DNA from: DASQPA01 sp963757335
GTDB taxonomy: Bacteria; Acidobacteriota; Thermoanaerobaculia; Multivoradales; UBA5704
DNA length: 64,000 nt
Direction of reading: 5' to 3'
Assembly (NCBI GenBank): GCA_963757335.1
Contig: CAVWRJ010000021.1
Location: 186,001 to 250,000, forward strand
Shown here: piece after piece, positions 17,941 to 26,662 of the stretch
How positions within the stretch are numbered: position 1 is the first letter of the stretch
Layout: every line of letters begins with the position of its first letter
The notes under the pieces: generated by a model
Seen by the model: only the letters and a program-made list of their open reading frames with translations
The model's database searches: none
Told to the model about the DNA's origin: nothing
Translations under genes and position numbers: made by a program

Positions 17941-18717
17941 ATGCCTCTCCTCGTCGGCACCTCGGGTTGGCAGTACAAGCATTGGGATCGCCGTTTCTAC
18001 CCGCCGGACCTTGCCAAAGGCAAGCAGCTCGCCCGCTACGCCGAGCTCTTCGGTACCGTGGAGGTCAACGCCACCTTCTACCGCCTGCCCGAGGCCGAGG
18101 TCTTCGTCAACTGGGAGAGGGAGACGCCGGCCGACTTCGTCTTCGTCGTCAAGGCGAGCCGCTTCCTCACCCACATGAAGAAGTTGAAGGACCCCGAGGA
18201 GCCGGTGGCCCGGCTCATGGAGCGCGCCCGCGGCCTCGGCGGCAAGCTCGGCGCCGTCCTCCTCCAGCTCCCGCCGCAGATGCGCTGCGACCCCGGCCGG
18301 CTGGACGCCGCCCTCGCTCTCCTGTCCGCCTGGGCCCCGGTCGCCGTCGAGTTCCGGGAGGGCTCCTGGTACTCTGCCGAAGTGGAGTCGCTCCTCGCCC
18401 GCCACGGTGCGGCCCTCTGCCTCGCCGACCGCGGCGCCCAGCCGATCACGCCCCTCTGGCGGACGGCCGACTGGGGCTACCTGCGCTTCCACGGCGGCTC
18501 GGGCTCACCGCCCGGCTGCTATCAAGAGGAGACCCTCGACGCCTGGGCGGTACGGGCGGCCGAGCTCTGGGCGCCCGGAGCCACGGTCTACGCCTTCTTC
18601 AACAACGACTGGTACCTCTGCGCGCTCCGCGACGCGGCGCTCTTCGCCCGGCTGGCAGAGCGGCGGGGGTTGAGGCCGACCCGGACTCCGGAGGCGGAGG
18701 GGATTCTGGTGGGGTAG
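17941..18717 (+). CDS. DUF72 family protein (YecE-like)
   Basis: The 258-residue protein has the DUF72 hallmarks: GTSGWQYKHW at the N terminus, FYPPDL, the VEVNATFYRLP strand, FVVKASRFLTHMKKL, LQLPP, and YLRFHGG. The fold is a TIM barrel of unknown activity that is widespread in bacteria. The ATG at 17941 immediately precedes the first strand. It stands alone between the repeat array and the CHAT island and has the high-GC codon use of the chromosome backbone. Confidence 0.92.
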   Translation: MPLLVGTSGWQYKHWDRRFYPPDLAKGKQLARYAELFGTVEVNATFYRLPEAEVFVNWERETPADFVFVVKASRFLTHMKKLKDPEEPVARLMERARGLGGKLGAVLLQLPPQMRCDPGRLDAALALLSAWAPVAVEFREGSWYSAEVESLLARHGAALCLADRGAQPITPLWRTADWGYLRFHGGSGSPPGCYQEETLDAWAVRAAELWAPGATVYAFFNNDWYLCALRDAALFARLAERRGLRPTRTPEAEGILVG

Positions 18718-18854
18718 GCATAAGAGGACGCAGAACCGGTCGCGATCAAGGGTCGCGCTCGTCCCGCGTCCGGGAGAAGCGCTGCGAGAATGGGCGAGGT
18801 GTGGCGACATCCCGTCTACATTAGCCGCGTGAAGCATAGTAGGCTCTATCGCTA

Positions 18855-21800
18855 ATGCGAGCAGCTAGCCCCGACCGACTTCGATGGGCGCTTCATCTAG
18901 CTGCCGTTCTCGCTATTGCCCTCTCTATTCAAAGTCCCTCGATCTTATGGGAGGGAAGCTCAATCGCGCCTAGCTTGCCAGCCCTCGTGCGTGCCATGGG
19001 CGACCGCCGCTTCGTGGAACCACGACTGACTGGAGGCTTCCCCTATGCTTCGTGTTCCCAGTTTTCTAAGACAGGATTGATCCCTGAGCCCCAGTGTTCG
19101 CCGGAGGCAGGGATTCCGCAATCTCAGATGCTCCGGCATGTTGCTCTTGGGATTCAGAAAGCGGCGGAGAGACGTCCGTCACCGCAGACTCTACACGCGG
19201 CAGGTGTCGCGAGAGTAGTGTGGGGGAGGACGCTGTCGTCCTTAGACAAGGCGGTCTCAGAGTTCGAACGGGCCGCAGCCGGAGATGTCCACAATGCGTC
19301 CATCTTGAACGATCTGGCAGCAGCAGATTACATTCGTGCCCAACGGCTGGAGGATCCTTACGAACTATTGCGAGCGCTCTCGGTTGCCGACCGTGCGTTA
19401 GCGGCGGCTCCTCTCCTCAAGGAAGCTCGATTCAACCGAGCCCTGATCCTCCAGGCCCTCTTCGCTGATGCGGCTGCTCGGGCTGCCTGGCTCGACTACC
19501 TCCAACTCGATCCTCACTCGGGCTGGTCTGGCGAGGCGGAAGCCCACCTCTTTGCGCTCAATTTGCCTCCGTCCCGCTGGGACGAGCAGCGATTGCTCCT
19601 CGAGACTGCCGTACTGGGCAACGATGCCAAACGAGTTCGACAGATCGTTGACCAGTTCCGGCAGCCCGCCCGGGAGTATGCGGAGCAGGAATTACTCGGC
19701 GCCTGGGCCGAGGCGAGCTCGACGGGAAGAGTTGCCGAGGCGACGCGGGCTCTCACGATTGCCCGCGGGATCGGTCTGGCCCTCGCGGCAGGAGACGGGG
19801 ATCGAATGATCAAGGAGACGGTGGCTAGCATCGACGCAGCTTCACGACGCGACCCTGCATCGCTTCAAGTACTCGTCGAAGGACACCGCGCCTTTCAGAA
19901 AGGTTACATGCATTATGATCGCCTGGAAACGCAGCGAGCCCTCGACAGCCTCACAGTCGCGCGTGAGGCCCTCGCGCGAGCCCGCAGCCCATTTGCCGCC
20001 GAAGCCGCCTTCTACCTTGCCTGTGCCCAGTTCAACCTGGACCGTTTTGCCGACGCGGTTCGATCGCTCGAGCAATTGCGGCGCGAGCTCGATAACCATC
20101 CCTACCCTAGCCTCCCTAGCCTCCGGGCACATTTAGAATGGATGACGGGAGTGACACACTGGGTGCGCGGCGACCCGATGCGCTCGATCGAGTCCTACGA
20201 GATCGCGTTGGGGCTCTTGGATCGAGTGGGGGAAGCCGAGGACCTCGCCGTGGTTCACGGCCTGCTCGCCGCGAGTCTGGAGCAACTGGGGCGCTCTCGC
20301 GAGTCTTGGCAGAACTGCTATCGAGCGCTCGCCGCCGCCCGGCAGTTCCATAACCCTCGGCACAAGTTCGTCGCCAGCTCGCAAGCCGCAGACTTCAATC
20401 TGCGAAGGGGAGAGCCGGCGACCGCCCTGGCGTTTCAGGCAGACGCTATACAGCATGCCCTGAAAATCGGGCCCGCTCTGCTCGCCGACGCCCACTTTTG
20501 GCGCGGTCTTATGCTCGACAGGATCGGACGACGTGGACTCGCGCTCGTCGAACTTGGGAAGGCGGAGCGTTGCGTCCAACGTAATGGAGACGAGTTGGCC
20601 CGCATGCGGAATCAAGCGGATCTTTTCCTAGTGAAGGGTGATCTCTTTGCGGAGAGCAATCCAAGGCGTGCTGTCCAACTCCTCTCCATCGCGCTTGATT
20701 TGTATTCCAAGGTTGATCATCAAATCTATGCTCTCCTAGGCCATCAGGCTCGGGCGCGGGCATACCGGAACCTCCAGGAATACGACAGTGCGGAGGCGGA
20801 TCTCCGGGCTGCCCTCGCGGCCTACCAGCGCCTAGGCGGGAGAGTCTCACGGCAAGAGACCCTTCTCGCTTTTTTCGCCAAGAGCTCGGATCTTTTCGAC
20901 CAGATGATCTCGTTTCAGGCGAACGAGCGTCGAAGATACGACCGGGCATTTGAGTATGCCGACCGCGCGCGGACCCAGGTGCTGCCAGCGTTTGCCTCCG
21001 CACTGGACCTCTCTCCGGCCGAACGACGGAAGCTACTGGCGGCCGAGCCGGAGCCGAAAGCTCTAATGCACTTATCTCGCGATCTTCCAGAGTCGACGGT
21101 TCTGGTGCAGTACTCCGTTCTCGAGGATCGGCTCCTGGTCTGGGTGGTGCGGCGCTCGGGTATGCAGGCTTTTCAGAAAAAGATCAGCCGGAAGAAGCTC
21201 GAGGAGAGGGTCATGAGTTTCCGGAGGGTTGGAAGAGACGGCCTGGAGACGGGGCCGGCGGATCCGTTGCTCCTGTCCGACCTGTTGCTCGCCCCCTGGC
21301 TCCGGAGTCTTCGACAGGAGGAAACGATCGTTATCGTCCCCGATAAAACTTTGGTCGAAGTACCGTTTTCCTGCCTCGTCGATCGAGTTTCTAAAAAATA
21401 CTTGATTGAGCTATACCCCGTTGAGACGGCTCCCAGCGCAACGCTCTATGTCGAAGCCGTGGCACGCAGGAGAGCCTCCAAGAGCTCTTATGCCGGTCCC
21501 CATGGACTCATTATTGGTGACCCAGCTTTCGCCGCCCAACGCTTCGGATCGAACCTGGCTAGATTACCGGGGGCAGAGAGGGAGGCGAGAGAGGTCTGCG
21601 ACTATTTCCCGGGGACTCGTCTGCTTTTGGGTGATTCTGCCACCAGAGAAGAATTCTTGATGCATGTCCGTCAATATCGATGGGTCCACTATGCGGGGCA
21701 CGCGATCGTGAATGACCAGAACCCACTACTCTCGATGCTCGCTCTGGCCCCCAGGCCGGGGACAGACGACTCGGGGGCCGTCTACGCCTGGGAGATCTAT

Positions 21801-22127
21801 CGGCTAGACCTCAGAGGTACGGCTTTAGTGGTCCTCTCCGGCTGCGGTACGGGCGACAGTTCCGTCCAGGAGAGCGAGGGCAGTACGAGCCTCGCCCGGG
21901 CTTTCCTGGCGGCCGGTGCCTCAGCGGTGGTGGCGAGCCTCTGGGATGTCGACGACCGGGCCACTCGGAGGCTCTTTCTCGCTTTTTACGCGAGCCTCCG
22001 GGACGGGGCGAGTCCTACCGATGCCTTGAGAAAAGCGCAGCTCACCTTTGTCAAGAGCCCCGATGCCGCGGATCGCCGCCCCGCCATCTGGGGAGCCTTC
22101 GAGATTCTCGGAGGCGGTCCTCATTAA
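18855..22127 (+). CDS. TPR-containing CHAT-domain (caspase-like) protein
   Basis: This 1090-residue protein has an N-terminal hydrophobic segment (about 11-27), a long helical TPR-like region (about 110-690), a linker, and a C-terminal CHAT domain (about 800-1090). The catalytic dyad is intact: His949 in HYAGHA and Cys997 in LSGCGTG, with downstream AGASAVVASLWDVDD and a final AIWGAFEI. CHAT proteins are caspase-like cysteine proteases used in some bacterial immune systems. The membrane anchor suggests the protease is held at the inner membrane. The gene is less GC-rich than its surroundings. A partner gene follows 23 bases later. Substrate unknown. Confidence 0.9.
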   Translation: MRAASPDRLRWALHLAAVLAIALSIQSPSILWEGSSIAPSLPALVRAMGDRRFVEPRLTGGFPYASCSQFSKTGLIPEPQCSPEAGIPQSQMLRHVALGIQKAAERRPSPQTLHAAGVARVVWGRTLSSLDKAVSEFERAAAGDVHNASILNDLAAADYIRAQRLEDPYELLRALSVADRALAAAPLLKEARFNRALILQALFADAAARAAWLDYLQLDPHSGWSGEAEAHLFALNLPPSRWDEQRLLLETAVLGNDAKRVRQIVDQFRQPAREYAEQELLGAWAEASSTGRVAEATRALTIARGIGLALAAGDGDRMIKETVASIDAASRRDPASLQVLVEGHRAFQKGYMHYDRLETQRALDSLTVAREALARARSPFAAEAAFYLACAQFNLDRFADAVRSLEQLRRELDNHPYPSLPSLRAHLEWMTGVTHWVRGDPMRSIESYEIALGLLDRVGEAEDLAVVHGLLAASLEQLGRSRESWQNCYRALAAARQFHNPRHKFVASSQAADFNLRRGEPATALAFQADAIQHALKIGPALLADAHFWRGLMLDRIGRRGLALVELGKAERCVQRNGDELARMRNQADLFLVKGDLFAESNPRRAVQLLSIALDLYSKVDHQIYALLGHQARARAYRNLQEYDSAEADLRAALAAYQRLGGRVSRQETLLAFFAKSSDLFDQMISFQANERRRYDRAFEYADRARTQVLPAFASALDLSPAERRKLLAAEPEPKALMHLSRDLPESTVLVQYSVLEDRLLVWVVRRSGMQAFQKKISRKKLEERVMSFRRVGRDGLETGPADPLLLSDLLLAPWLRSLRQEETIVIVPDKTLVEVPFSCLVDRVSKKYLIELYPVETAPSATLYVEAVARRRASKSSYAGPHGLIIGDPAFAAQRFGSNLARLPGAEREAREVCDYFPGTRLLLGDSATREEFLMHVRQYRWVHYAGHAIVNDQNPLLSMLALAPRPGTDDSGAVYAWEIYRLDLRGTALVVLSGCGTGDSSVQESEGSTSLARAFLAAGASAVVASLWDVDDRATRRLFLAFYASLRDGASPTDALRKAQLTFVKSPDAADRRPAIWGAFEILGGGPH

Positions 22128-22150
22128 ACTCTAGCTCGGAGGGTAAGATC

Positions 22151-23059
22151 ATGTCCTACACATTCCGCATTGTCTTCAGTGGTCTCTGCGCTTTCGTGCC
22201 CGATAAGCCGCTGGCTAGCGGGGGCTCTCCTACTTCAGTCATCGTGCTCTTCCGGGATTTAAAGAGCGGACTCACGCTTCCGGGAGATCTCCACGTACTA
22301 CCGCACTTTCCTATGGTTGAATTCAACCTGCAGAATCGTCGGCCGGGGAGCACCCGGCCCTTAGATTCTTCAGTATTGGGACTCTGCATCCTTGCCAGCG
22401 AAGATCTGACGATTGGGATCGAAAACGCTAGCTCCATTTATCCAAACTACCTGAAGGTCAAGAATCCCGTCCCCAAGGATCCTCAAAACCCCACGGCTGA
22501 CGAAAAAGAATCTCTGTTCTGGCTCCCGCTTATGGAGAACGCGGTACCGGGGGCGCTCGTAAATCCTCAACTCCTGGGTGATTTGGACCCTACCCAGTCC
22601 CTACTTGCCGGACGTGCTTTCTTGACTATGGGGACGCTATCGACCCGGTTGATACAGGAGGGGACGTGGATCTTCGGTGCGGTCGGAGACCCAAGCACTC
22701 GATCGACGGAAAAAGAAAAGTACTTCTCGGAGTCACTGGCCCTGGAGATAGGCGGTCTCGAAGATAACGTCGAACTCTCGTTCAAAAAATTCGGTACATC
22801 GAAAGGACAGACCCTGATCTTAGGACCGAACCCAGAGGCCCCGGAGGCGGTGGTCGAGGTTCTTATCGTCAATAGGGAATTCCCCGAGCCTGCCACGGGA
22901 GAAAATAATCCGGCACCCAGAAATGACCTAGATTTCTCAGTCTATTATGATCTCTTGGTACCCCCAGTGCCTGCAGGCGGAAGACTCGTCCCTCATCTGC
23001 AGGAGCCGGCTTTCCTACTTCGTCCAGGTGGATGCTCACCAGTGGCGATTAACAGCTAG
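22151..23059 (+). CDS. Unknown protein paired with the CHAT protease
   Basis: A 302-residue protein with no recognised domain, preceded by an SD (GGAGG, 9 bases before the ATG) and 23 bases after the CHAT gene, so almost certainly in the same operon. It starts YTFRIVFSGLCAFVPD and appears mostly beta, with Pro/Gly-rich loops and no signal peptide. It shares the lower-GC codon use of the CHAT gene. From context it could be the CHAT substrate, a regulator, or an effector released by cleavage; no motif decides between these. Confidence 0.75.
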   Translation: MSYTFRIVFSGLCAFVPDKPLASGGSPTSVIVLFRDLKSGLTLPGDLHVLPHFPMVEFNLQNRRPGSTRPLDSSVLGLCILASEDLTIGIENASSIYPNYLKVKNPVPKDPQNPTADEKESLFWLPLMENAVPGALVNPQLLGDLDPTQSLLAGRAFLTMGTLSTRLIQEGTWIFGAVGDPSTRSTEKEKYFSESLALEIGGLEDNVELSFKKFGTSKGQTLILGPNPEAPEAVVEVLIVNREFPEPATGENNPAPRNDLDFSVYYDLLVPPVPAGGRLVPHLQEPAFLLRPGGCSPVAINS

Positions 23060-23198
23060 GAGCAGTTTAATGATGCTTTTGAAGTGATTCACTCTTCGCT
23101 GTCGAGGTGCGGAGGCATTCTTCGATCCAGCTTTCGAGATCGCTCTGGCAGTACAACGGCGGGATCGCACGGGGAGAAGATTTACACTATACGTCCCT

Positions 23199-24170
23199 AT
23201 GCCCCCCACCCTCCCCAAGCTCCGCCTAGGCGTCTCCGCCTGCCTCCTCGGCGAAGAGGTGCGCTACAACGGCGGGCACAAGCGCGACCGCTTCTTGACC
23301 GACGTTCTCGGGCCGTACGTCGAATGGGTGCCGGTCTGCCCGGAGGTCGAGATCGGCCTGGGTACCCCGCGGCCGGCGATCCGGCTGGTGCAGATCGGGG
23401 GGGAGACCCGGCTCGTTGCTCCCGAGACCGGCGCCGACTTTACGGCCGCCATGCGCGAGTACTCCGGGCGGCGGGTGGCGGAGCTCTCCAAGCTCGACCT
23501 CTCCGGCTATGTGCTCAAGAAGGACTCGCCGAGCTGCGGCATGGAGCGGGTCAAGCTCTATGCGGGGGAGGGGGAGAATGCCTTGCCGGCCCGGGAGGGG
23601 CGGGGGATCTTCGCCGAGGCTCTCCTCCGGCTCCTTCCCGAGCTGCCGGTCGAGGAGGAGGGGCGGTTGAACGACCCGGCGCTCCGGGAGAGCTTCGTCT
23701 CCCGGATCTTCGCCTACGACCGCTTCCGGCGGCTGGAGCGGGCGGGCTGGAGCCGGGCGGCCCTCACCGGGTTCCACGAACGGCACAAGTTCCTCTTGAT
23801 GGCGAGGAACCAGGCCGGCATGCGCCGGCTCGGCCGGCTCCTGGGGAGCGCCGGGCGGGAGGTCCCCGCCGCCGACCTCGCCCGCGACTATCTCTCCGGG
23901 ATGACCGCGGTGCTTAGCCGGCCCGCCAGCCGCCGCGGCCACACCAACGTCCTCCAGCACCTGGCGGGCTTCGTCTCGGACGGCCTGGACGGTGCCGACC
24001 GGGAGGAGCTGACTCTGGCGATCGAGAGCTACCGGCGGGGGCTCCTGCCGTTGATCGTCCCCATCACACTGCTGCGCCACCACGTCCGCCGGCAGGAGGT
24101 GGCCTATCTGGCAGACCAGGTCTATCTGCAGCCCCATCCGCACGAGCTGATGCTCTTGAATCACGTCTAG
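23199..24170 (+). CDS. DUF523-DUF1722 fusion protein (YbgA/TudS-like)
   Basis: Residues about 7-155 are a DUF523 domain with three conserved cysteines (Cys15 in GVSACLLG, Cys47 in VCPEVEIGLG, Cys113 in DSPSCGM), the Fe-S ligands of the thiouracil desulfurase TudS. Residues about 175-320 are a DUF1722 domain (FHERHKFLLMARNQ, LQHLAGF, YLADQVYLQPHP). The 323-residue fused form is common in bacteria. A desulfurase-like Fe-S enzyme is plausible from the N-terminal half; DUF1722 has no settled role. No strong SD precedes the ATG, and a TACACT just upstream could make the transcript nearly leaderless. Confidence 0.9.
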   Translation: MPPTLPKLRLGVSACLLGEEVRYNGGHKRDRFLTDVLGPYVEWVPVCPEVEIGLGTPRPAIRLVQIGGETRLVAPETGADFTAAMREYSGRRVAELSKLDLSGYVLKKDSPSCGMERVKLYAGEGENALPAREGRGIFAEALLRLLPELPVEEEGRLNDPALRESFVSRIFAYDRFRRLERAGWSRAALTGFHERHKFLLMARNQAGMRRLGRLLGSAGREVPAADLARDYLSGMTAVLSRPASRRGHTNVLQHLAGFVSDGLDGADREELTLAIESYRRGLLPLIVPITLLRHHVRRQEVAYLADQVYLQPHPHELMLLNHV

Positions 24171-24224
24171 AGAGGCCCTCGGCGGTTGTGGGAGAATGCC
24201 CGCTGAACCAGGAGGAGGAGTCTT

Positions 24225-25079
24225 ATGAGAATGACGAAGAGAGCGATCCCCGTAATTTTGGCCGCCCTGGCCACCCTGGCGGTCGCAGTGCCGTCGTTCG
24301 CCGGCGTCCACTACCAGGCGACGAGCACCATGGAGGGCGCGGCGGGCCGCGGTGGCAGTCGGAACAACAACCCCGGCGATGCGAAGGTCGAGGGCTGGGT
24401 GAGCGGCGACAAGGCCCGGGTGGAGTTCAAGGAGAGCGGCAACCCGATGGCGAAGTCGGGGACCTACATCCTCACCAAGGACGGGGGCAAGACCCTCTAC
24501 CTCGTCAATCCCGAGGACAAGACTTACGCCCAGTGGGACCTGAACGCCATGCTCGGCGCCCTGGGCGGGATCATGAACGGCATCGGCCCGATCCTCAAGT
24601 TCGAGTTCAGCGACCCCAAGGTCGAGAAGGTCTCCGAGGGGGACGGCGGCACGCTCCTCGGCCTGCCCACCCGGCACTACAAGTTTCGCACCAGCTATAC
24701 GATGAAGATGAAGATCTTCGGGATGGGCAGGTCTTCAGAGACGGTCACCGACCAGGAGGTCTGGGCGACGACCAAGCTCACCGACCCCGGCCTCCGGGTC
24801 TGGCTGCGCCACGATCCGCCGAGGACCGGCAACGAGCAGTTCGACAAGCTGATCGCGGCGCAGTCGGAGAATCAGCGGCTGAGCGGCTTCCCTTTAAAGA
24901 CCGTGACCACCACCACCTCGACTCAGAAGGACAAGCAGAACGTGACCCACCTGACTATGGAGGTCACCTCGCTCGAATCCAAGTCGATCCCCAACTCTGA
25001 GTTCGAGATTCCCTCCGGCTACAAGGAGACCCAGATGCTGCAGCAGCCGGAAGAGGGGAAGCATGAGCGGGAGCGGTAA
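24225..25079 (+). CDS. Periplasmic protein, DUF4412-like
   Basis: The product has a signal peptide (MRMTKRAIPVILAALATL...PSFAG) and a beta-rich mature domain of about 255 residues. Features such as AKVEGWVSGDKARVEFKES, GTYILTKDGGKTLYLVN and a C-terminal SEFEIPSGYKE resemble DUF4412/LolA-like envelope proteins that bind lipids or hydrophobic ligands. AGGAGGAG precedes the ATG at 24225 by 8 bases. The 3' end overlaps the NUDIX gene by 17 bases, so the two are translationally coupled. Family assignment is tentative. Confidence 0.75.
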   Translation: MRMTKRAIPVILAALATLAVAVPSFAGVHYQATSTMEGAAGRGGSRNNNPGDAKVEGWVSGDKARVEFKESGNPMAKSGTYILTKDGGKTLYLVNPEDKTYAQWDLNAMLGALGGIMNGIGPILKFEFSDPKVEKVSEGDGGTLLGLPTRHYKFRTSYTMKMKIFGMGRSSETVTDQEVWATTKLTDPGLRVWLRHDPPRTGNEQFDKLIAAQSENQRLSGFPLKTVTTTTSTQKDKQNVTHLTMEVTSLESKSIPNSEFEIPSGYKETQMLQQPEEGKHERER

Positions 25080-25632
25080 GCCGGAGGAGGGCGGCGACCG
25101 CAAGCCGGGCGAACGGCTGGGGACCCGCGAGGTCTTCCGGGGCAAGACCGTCCGGCTGGACGTCGACCGGGTCCGCCTGCCGAACGACAAGGAGATGGAC
25201 TTCGAGATCATCCACCACGTCGGCGCGGCGGCGGTGGTGCCGGTCCTGCCGAGCGGAGAGGTGCTGCTGATCCGCCAGTACCGCTACGCCACCGGCGGCT
25301 ATCTCCTCGAAGTCCCGGCCGGCAAGCTCGACCCGGGGGAATCGCCGGAGACCTGCGCCCGGCGCGAGGTGGAGGAGGAGACCGGCTATCGGCCGGGGGA
25401 GCTCACCCCCTTGGGCTGGATCTGGACGACGCCGGGCTTCACCGACGAGAGGATCTGGCTCTATCTCGCGACCGACCTCGAGGAGACGACGCAGGCGCTC
25501 CAGGAGGACGAGATCCTGACCCTGGAGAGGCTCCCCCTGGACAGGGCGGTCGCCCAGGCCGCCTCCGGGGAGATCCACGACAGCAAGACCGCCTGCGCCC
25601 TCCTCCGGGCCGGGCGCCGGTTGGGGAAGTAG
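25063..25632 (+). CDS. NUDIX hydrolase, ADP-ribose pyrophosphatase type
   Basis: A 189-residue NUDIX protein with a complete Nudix box (GKLDPGE...REVEEETGY) and the upstream ADP-ribose pyrophosphatase features VLLIRQYRYATGGYLLEVPAGKL. Such enzymes hydrolyse ADP-ribose and related nucleoside diphosphates to AMP and ribose-5-phosphate. The ATG lies inside the end of the preceding gene (17-base overlap). It might recycle ADP-ribose made elsewhere in the cell, but nothing ties it to the TIR operon. Confidence 0.92.
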   Translation: MSGSGKPEEGGDRKPGERLGTREVFRGKTVRLDVDRVRLPNDKEMDFEIIHHVGAAAVVPVLPSGEVLLIRQYRYATGGYLLEVPAGKLDPGESPETCARREVEEETGYRPGELTPLGWIWTTPGFTDERIWLYLATDLEETTQALQEDEILTLERLPLDRAVAQAASGEIHDSKTACALLRAGRRLGK

Positions 25633-25684
25633 GAAGTCGAGGAAGTCGGCATGCCCGGGCACGATTTTCGCTAATCGCCCGGGC

Positions 25685-26650
25685 ATGCAATCCGCCACCC
25701 TGCTCCACCCGCGCGAATTCGAAATCCAGTCCTTCGAAGACCCCGAGCCCGGCCCCGGTCAGGTCCTCGTCCATATCCACGGCTGCGGGGTCTGCGGCTC
25801 AGACATGGGACCCTGGAAGGGGATCGAGGGGCTCGTCTATCCGATGGTCCCCGGCGCTCCGGGGCACGAGGTGTTCGGTACCGTCGCCGGCTTGGGGGAG
25901 GGGGTCGATAGCTTCGCGGTAGGCGAGCCGGTGACCGCTCTCACCTATCGCGGCTACGCCGAGTACGACGTGGCCGAGGCGGGCTCGCTCGTCCGCCTGC
26001 CGCCGGCTCTCGCCGGCCGGCCGGTGCTCGGCGAGCCGCTCGCCTGCGCGGTCAACGTCGCCCGCCGGGCCGGGGTGGCCGAGGGGGATCTCGTGGTCCT
26101 CCTCGGCGCCGGCTTCCTCGGGGGGCTCCTCGTCCAGCTCCTCCAGGGAGAAAAGCCGGGGCGGATCGTCGCCGTGTCGCGGCGGCGGGCGGGGCTCGAC
26201 GCCGCTCTCCGCCTGGGGGTGGACGAGACCCTGACCTACGACGATGACGTGCGCGGCCGGATCTCCGAGCTGTCGGGGGGGAGGATGGCGGATGTGGTGA
26301 TCGAGGCCACCGGCCGGCAGGGGCCGCTCGACCTCGCCGCCGAGCTCACCCGGGTGCGCGGCCGGCTGATCGTCGCCGGCTATCACCAGGACGGGACCCG
26401 GACGGTCAACATGCAGCTCTGGAATTGGCGGGGAATCGACGTCATCAATGCCCATGAGCGCGACCCGGAGGTCTACCGGCGGGGGATGGAGGAGGGGGTG
26501 GCGCGGCTCGCCGCCGGGGAGGTGGACCTGGACGCTCTCCTCACCCACCGCTTCCCGCTCGCCGAGATCAACCGGGCCTTCGGCACCGCCGAGGAACGCC
26601 CGGAAGGGTTCTTGAAGGCGCTCGTTCTCACCGGGGAGGACGGCCGCTGA
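25685..26650 (+). CDS. Zinc-type medium-chain dehydrogenase (MDR family)
   Basis: The 321-residue protein has the MDR plan: an N-terminal GroES-like domain with GCGVCGSDMGPW and GHEVFGTV, and a Rossmann domain with VLLGAGFLGGLLVQLL. The structural zinc-binding Cys cluster of classical alcohol dehydrogenases is missing. It resembles sugar- and polyol-type MDR enzymes. The next gene is a Gfo/Idh-type oxidoreductase starting directly at its stop, so the pair probably oxidises a sugar or polyol (inference). The substrate cannot be assigned. Confidence 0.9.
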   Translation: MQSATLLHPREFEIQSFEDPEPGPGQVLVHIHGCGVCGSDMGPWKGIEGLVYPMVPGAPGHEVFGTVAGLGEGVDSFAVGEPVTALTYRGYAEYDVAEAGSLVRLPPALAGRPVLGEPLACAVNVARRAGVAEGDLVVLLGAGFLGGLLVQLLQGEKPGRIVAVSRRRAGLDAALRLGVDETLTYDDDVRGRISELSGGRMADVVIEATGRQGPLDLAAELTRVRGRLIVAGYHQDGTRTVNMQLWNWRGIDVINAHERDPEVYRRGMEEGVARLAAGEVDLDALLTHRFPLAEINRAFGTAEERPEGFLKALVLTGEDGR

Positions 26651-26662
26651 CCCCCCCCGCGG

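Noticed and set aside
17343..17978. Long open frames on both strands across the 17.4-kb array, coding for seven-residue repeats
   Set aside because: They arise because the repeat period is a multiple of three and lacks stops; no SD, no matching neighbour, and the same happens in several frames at once.
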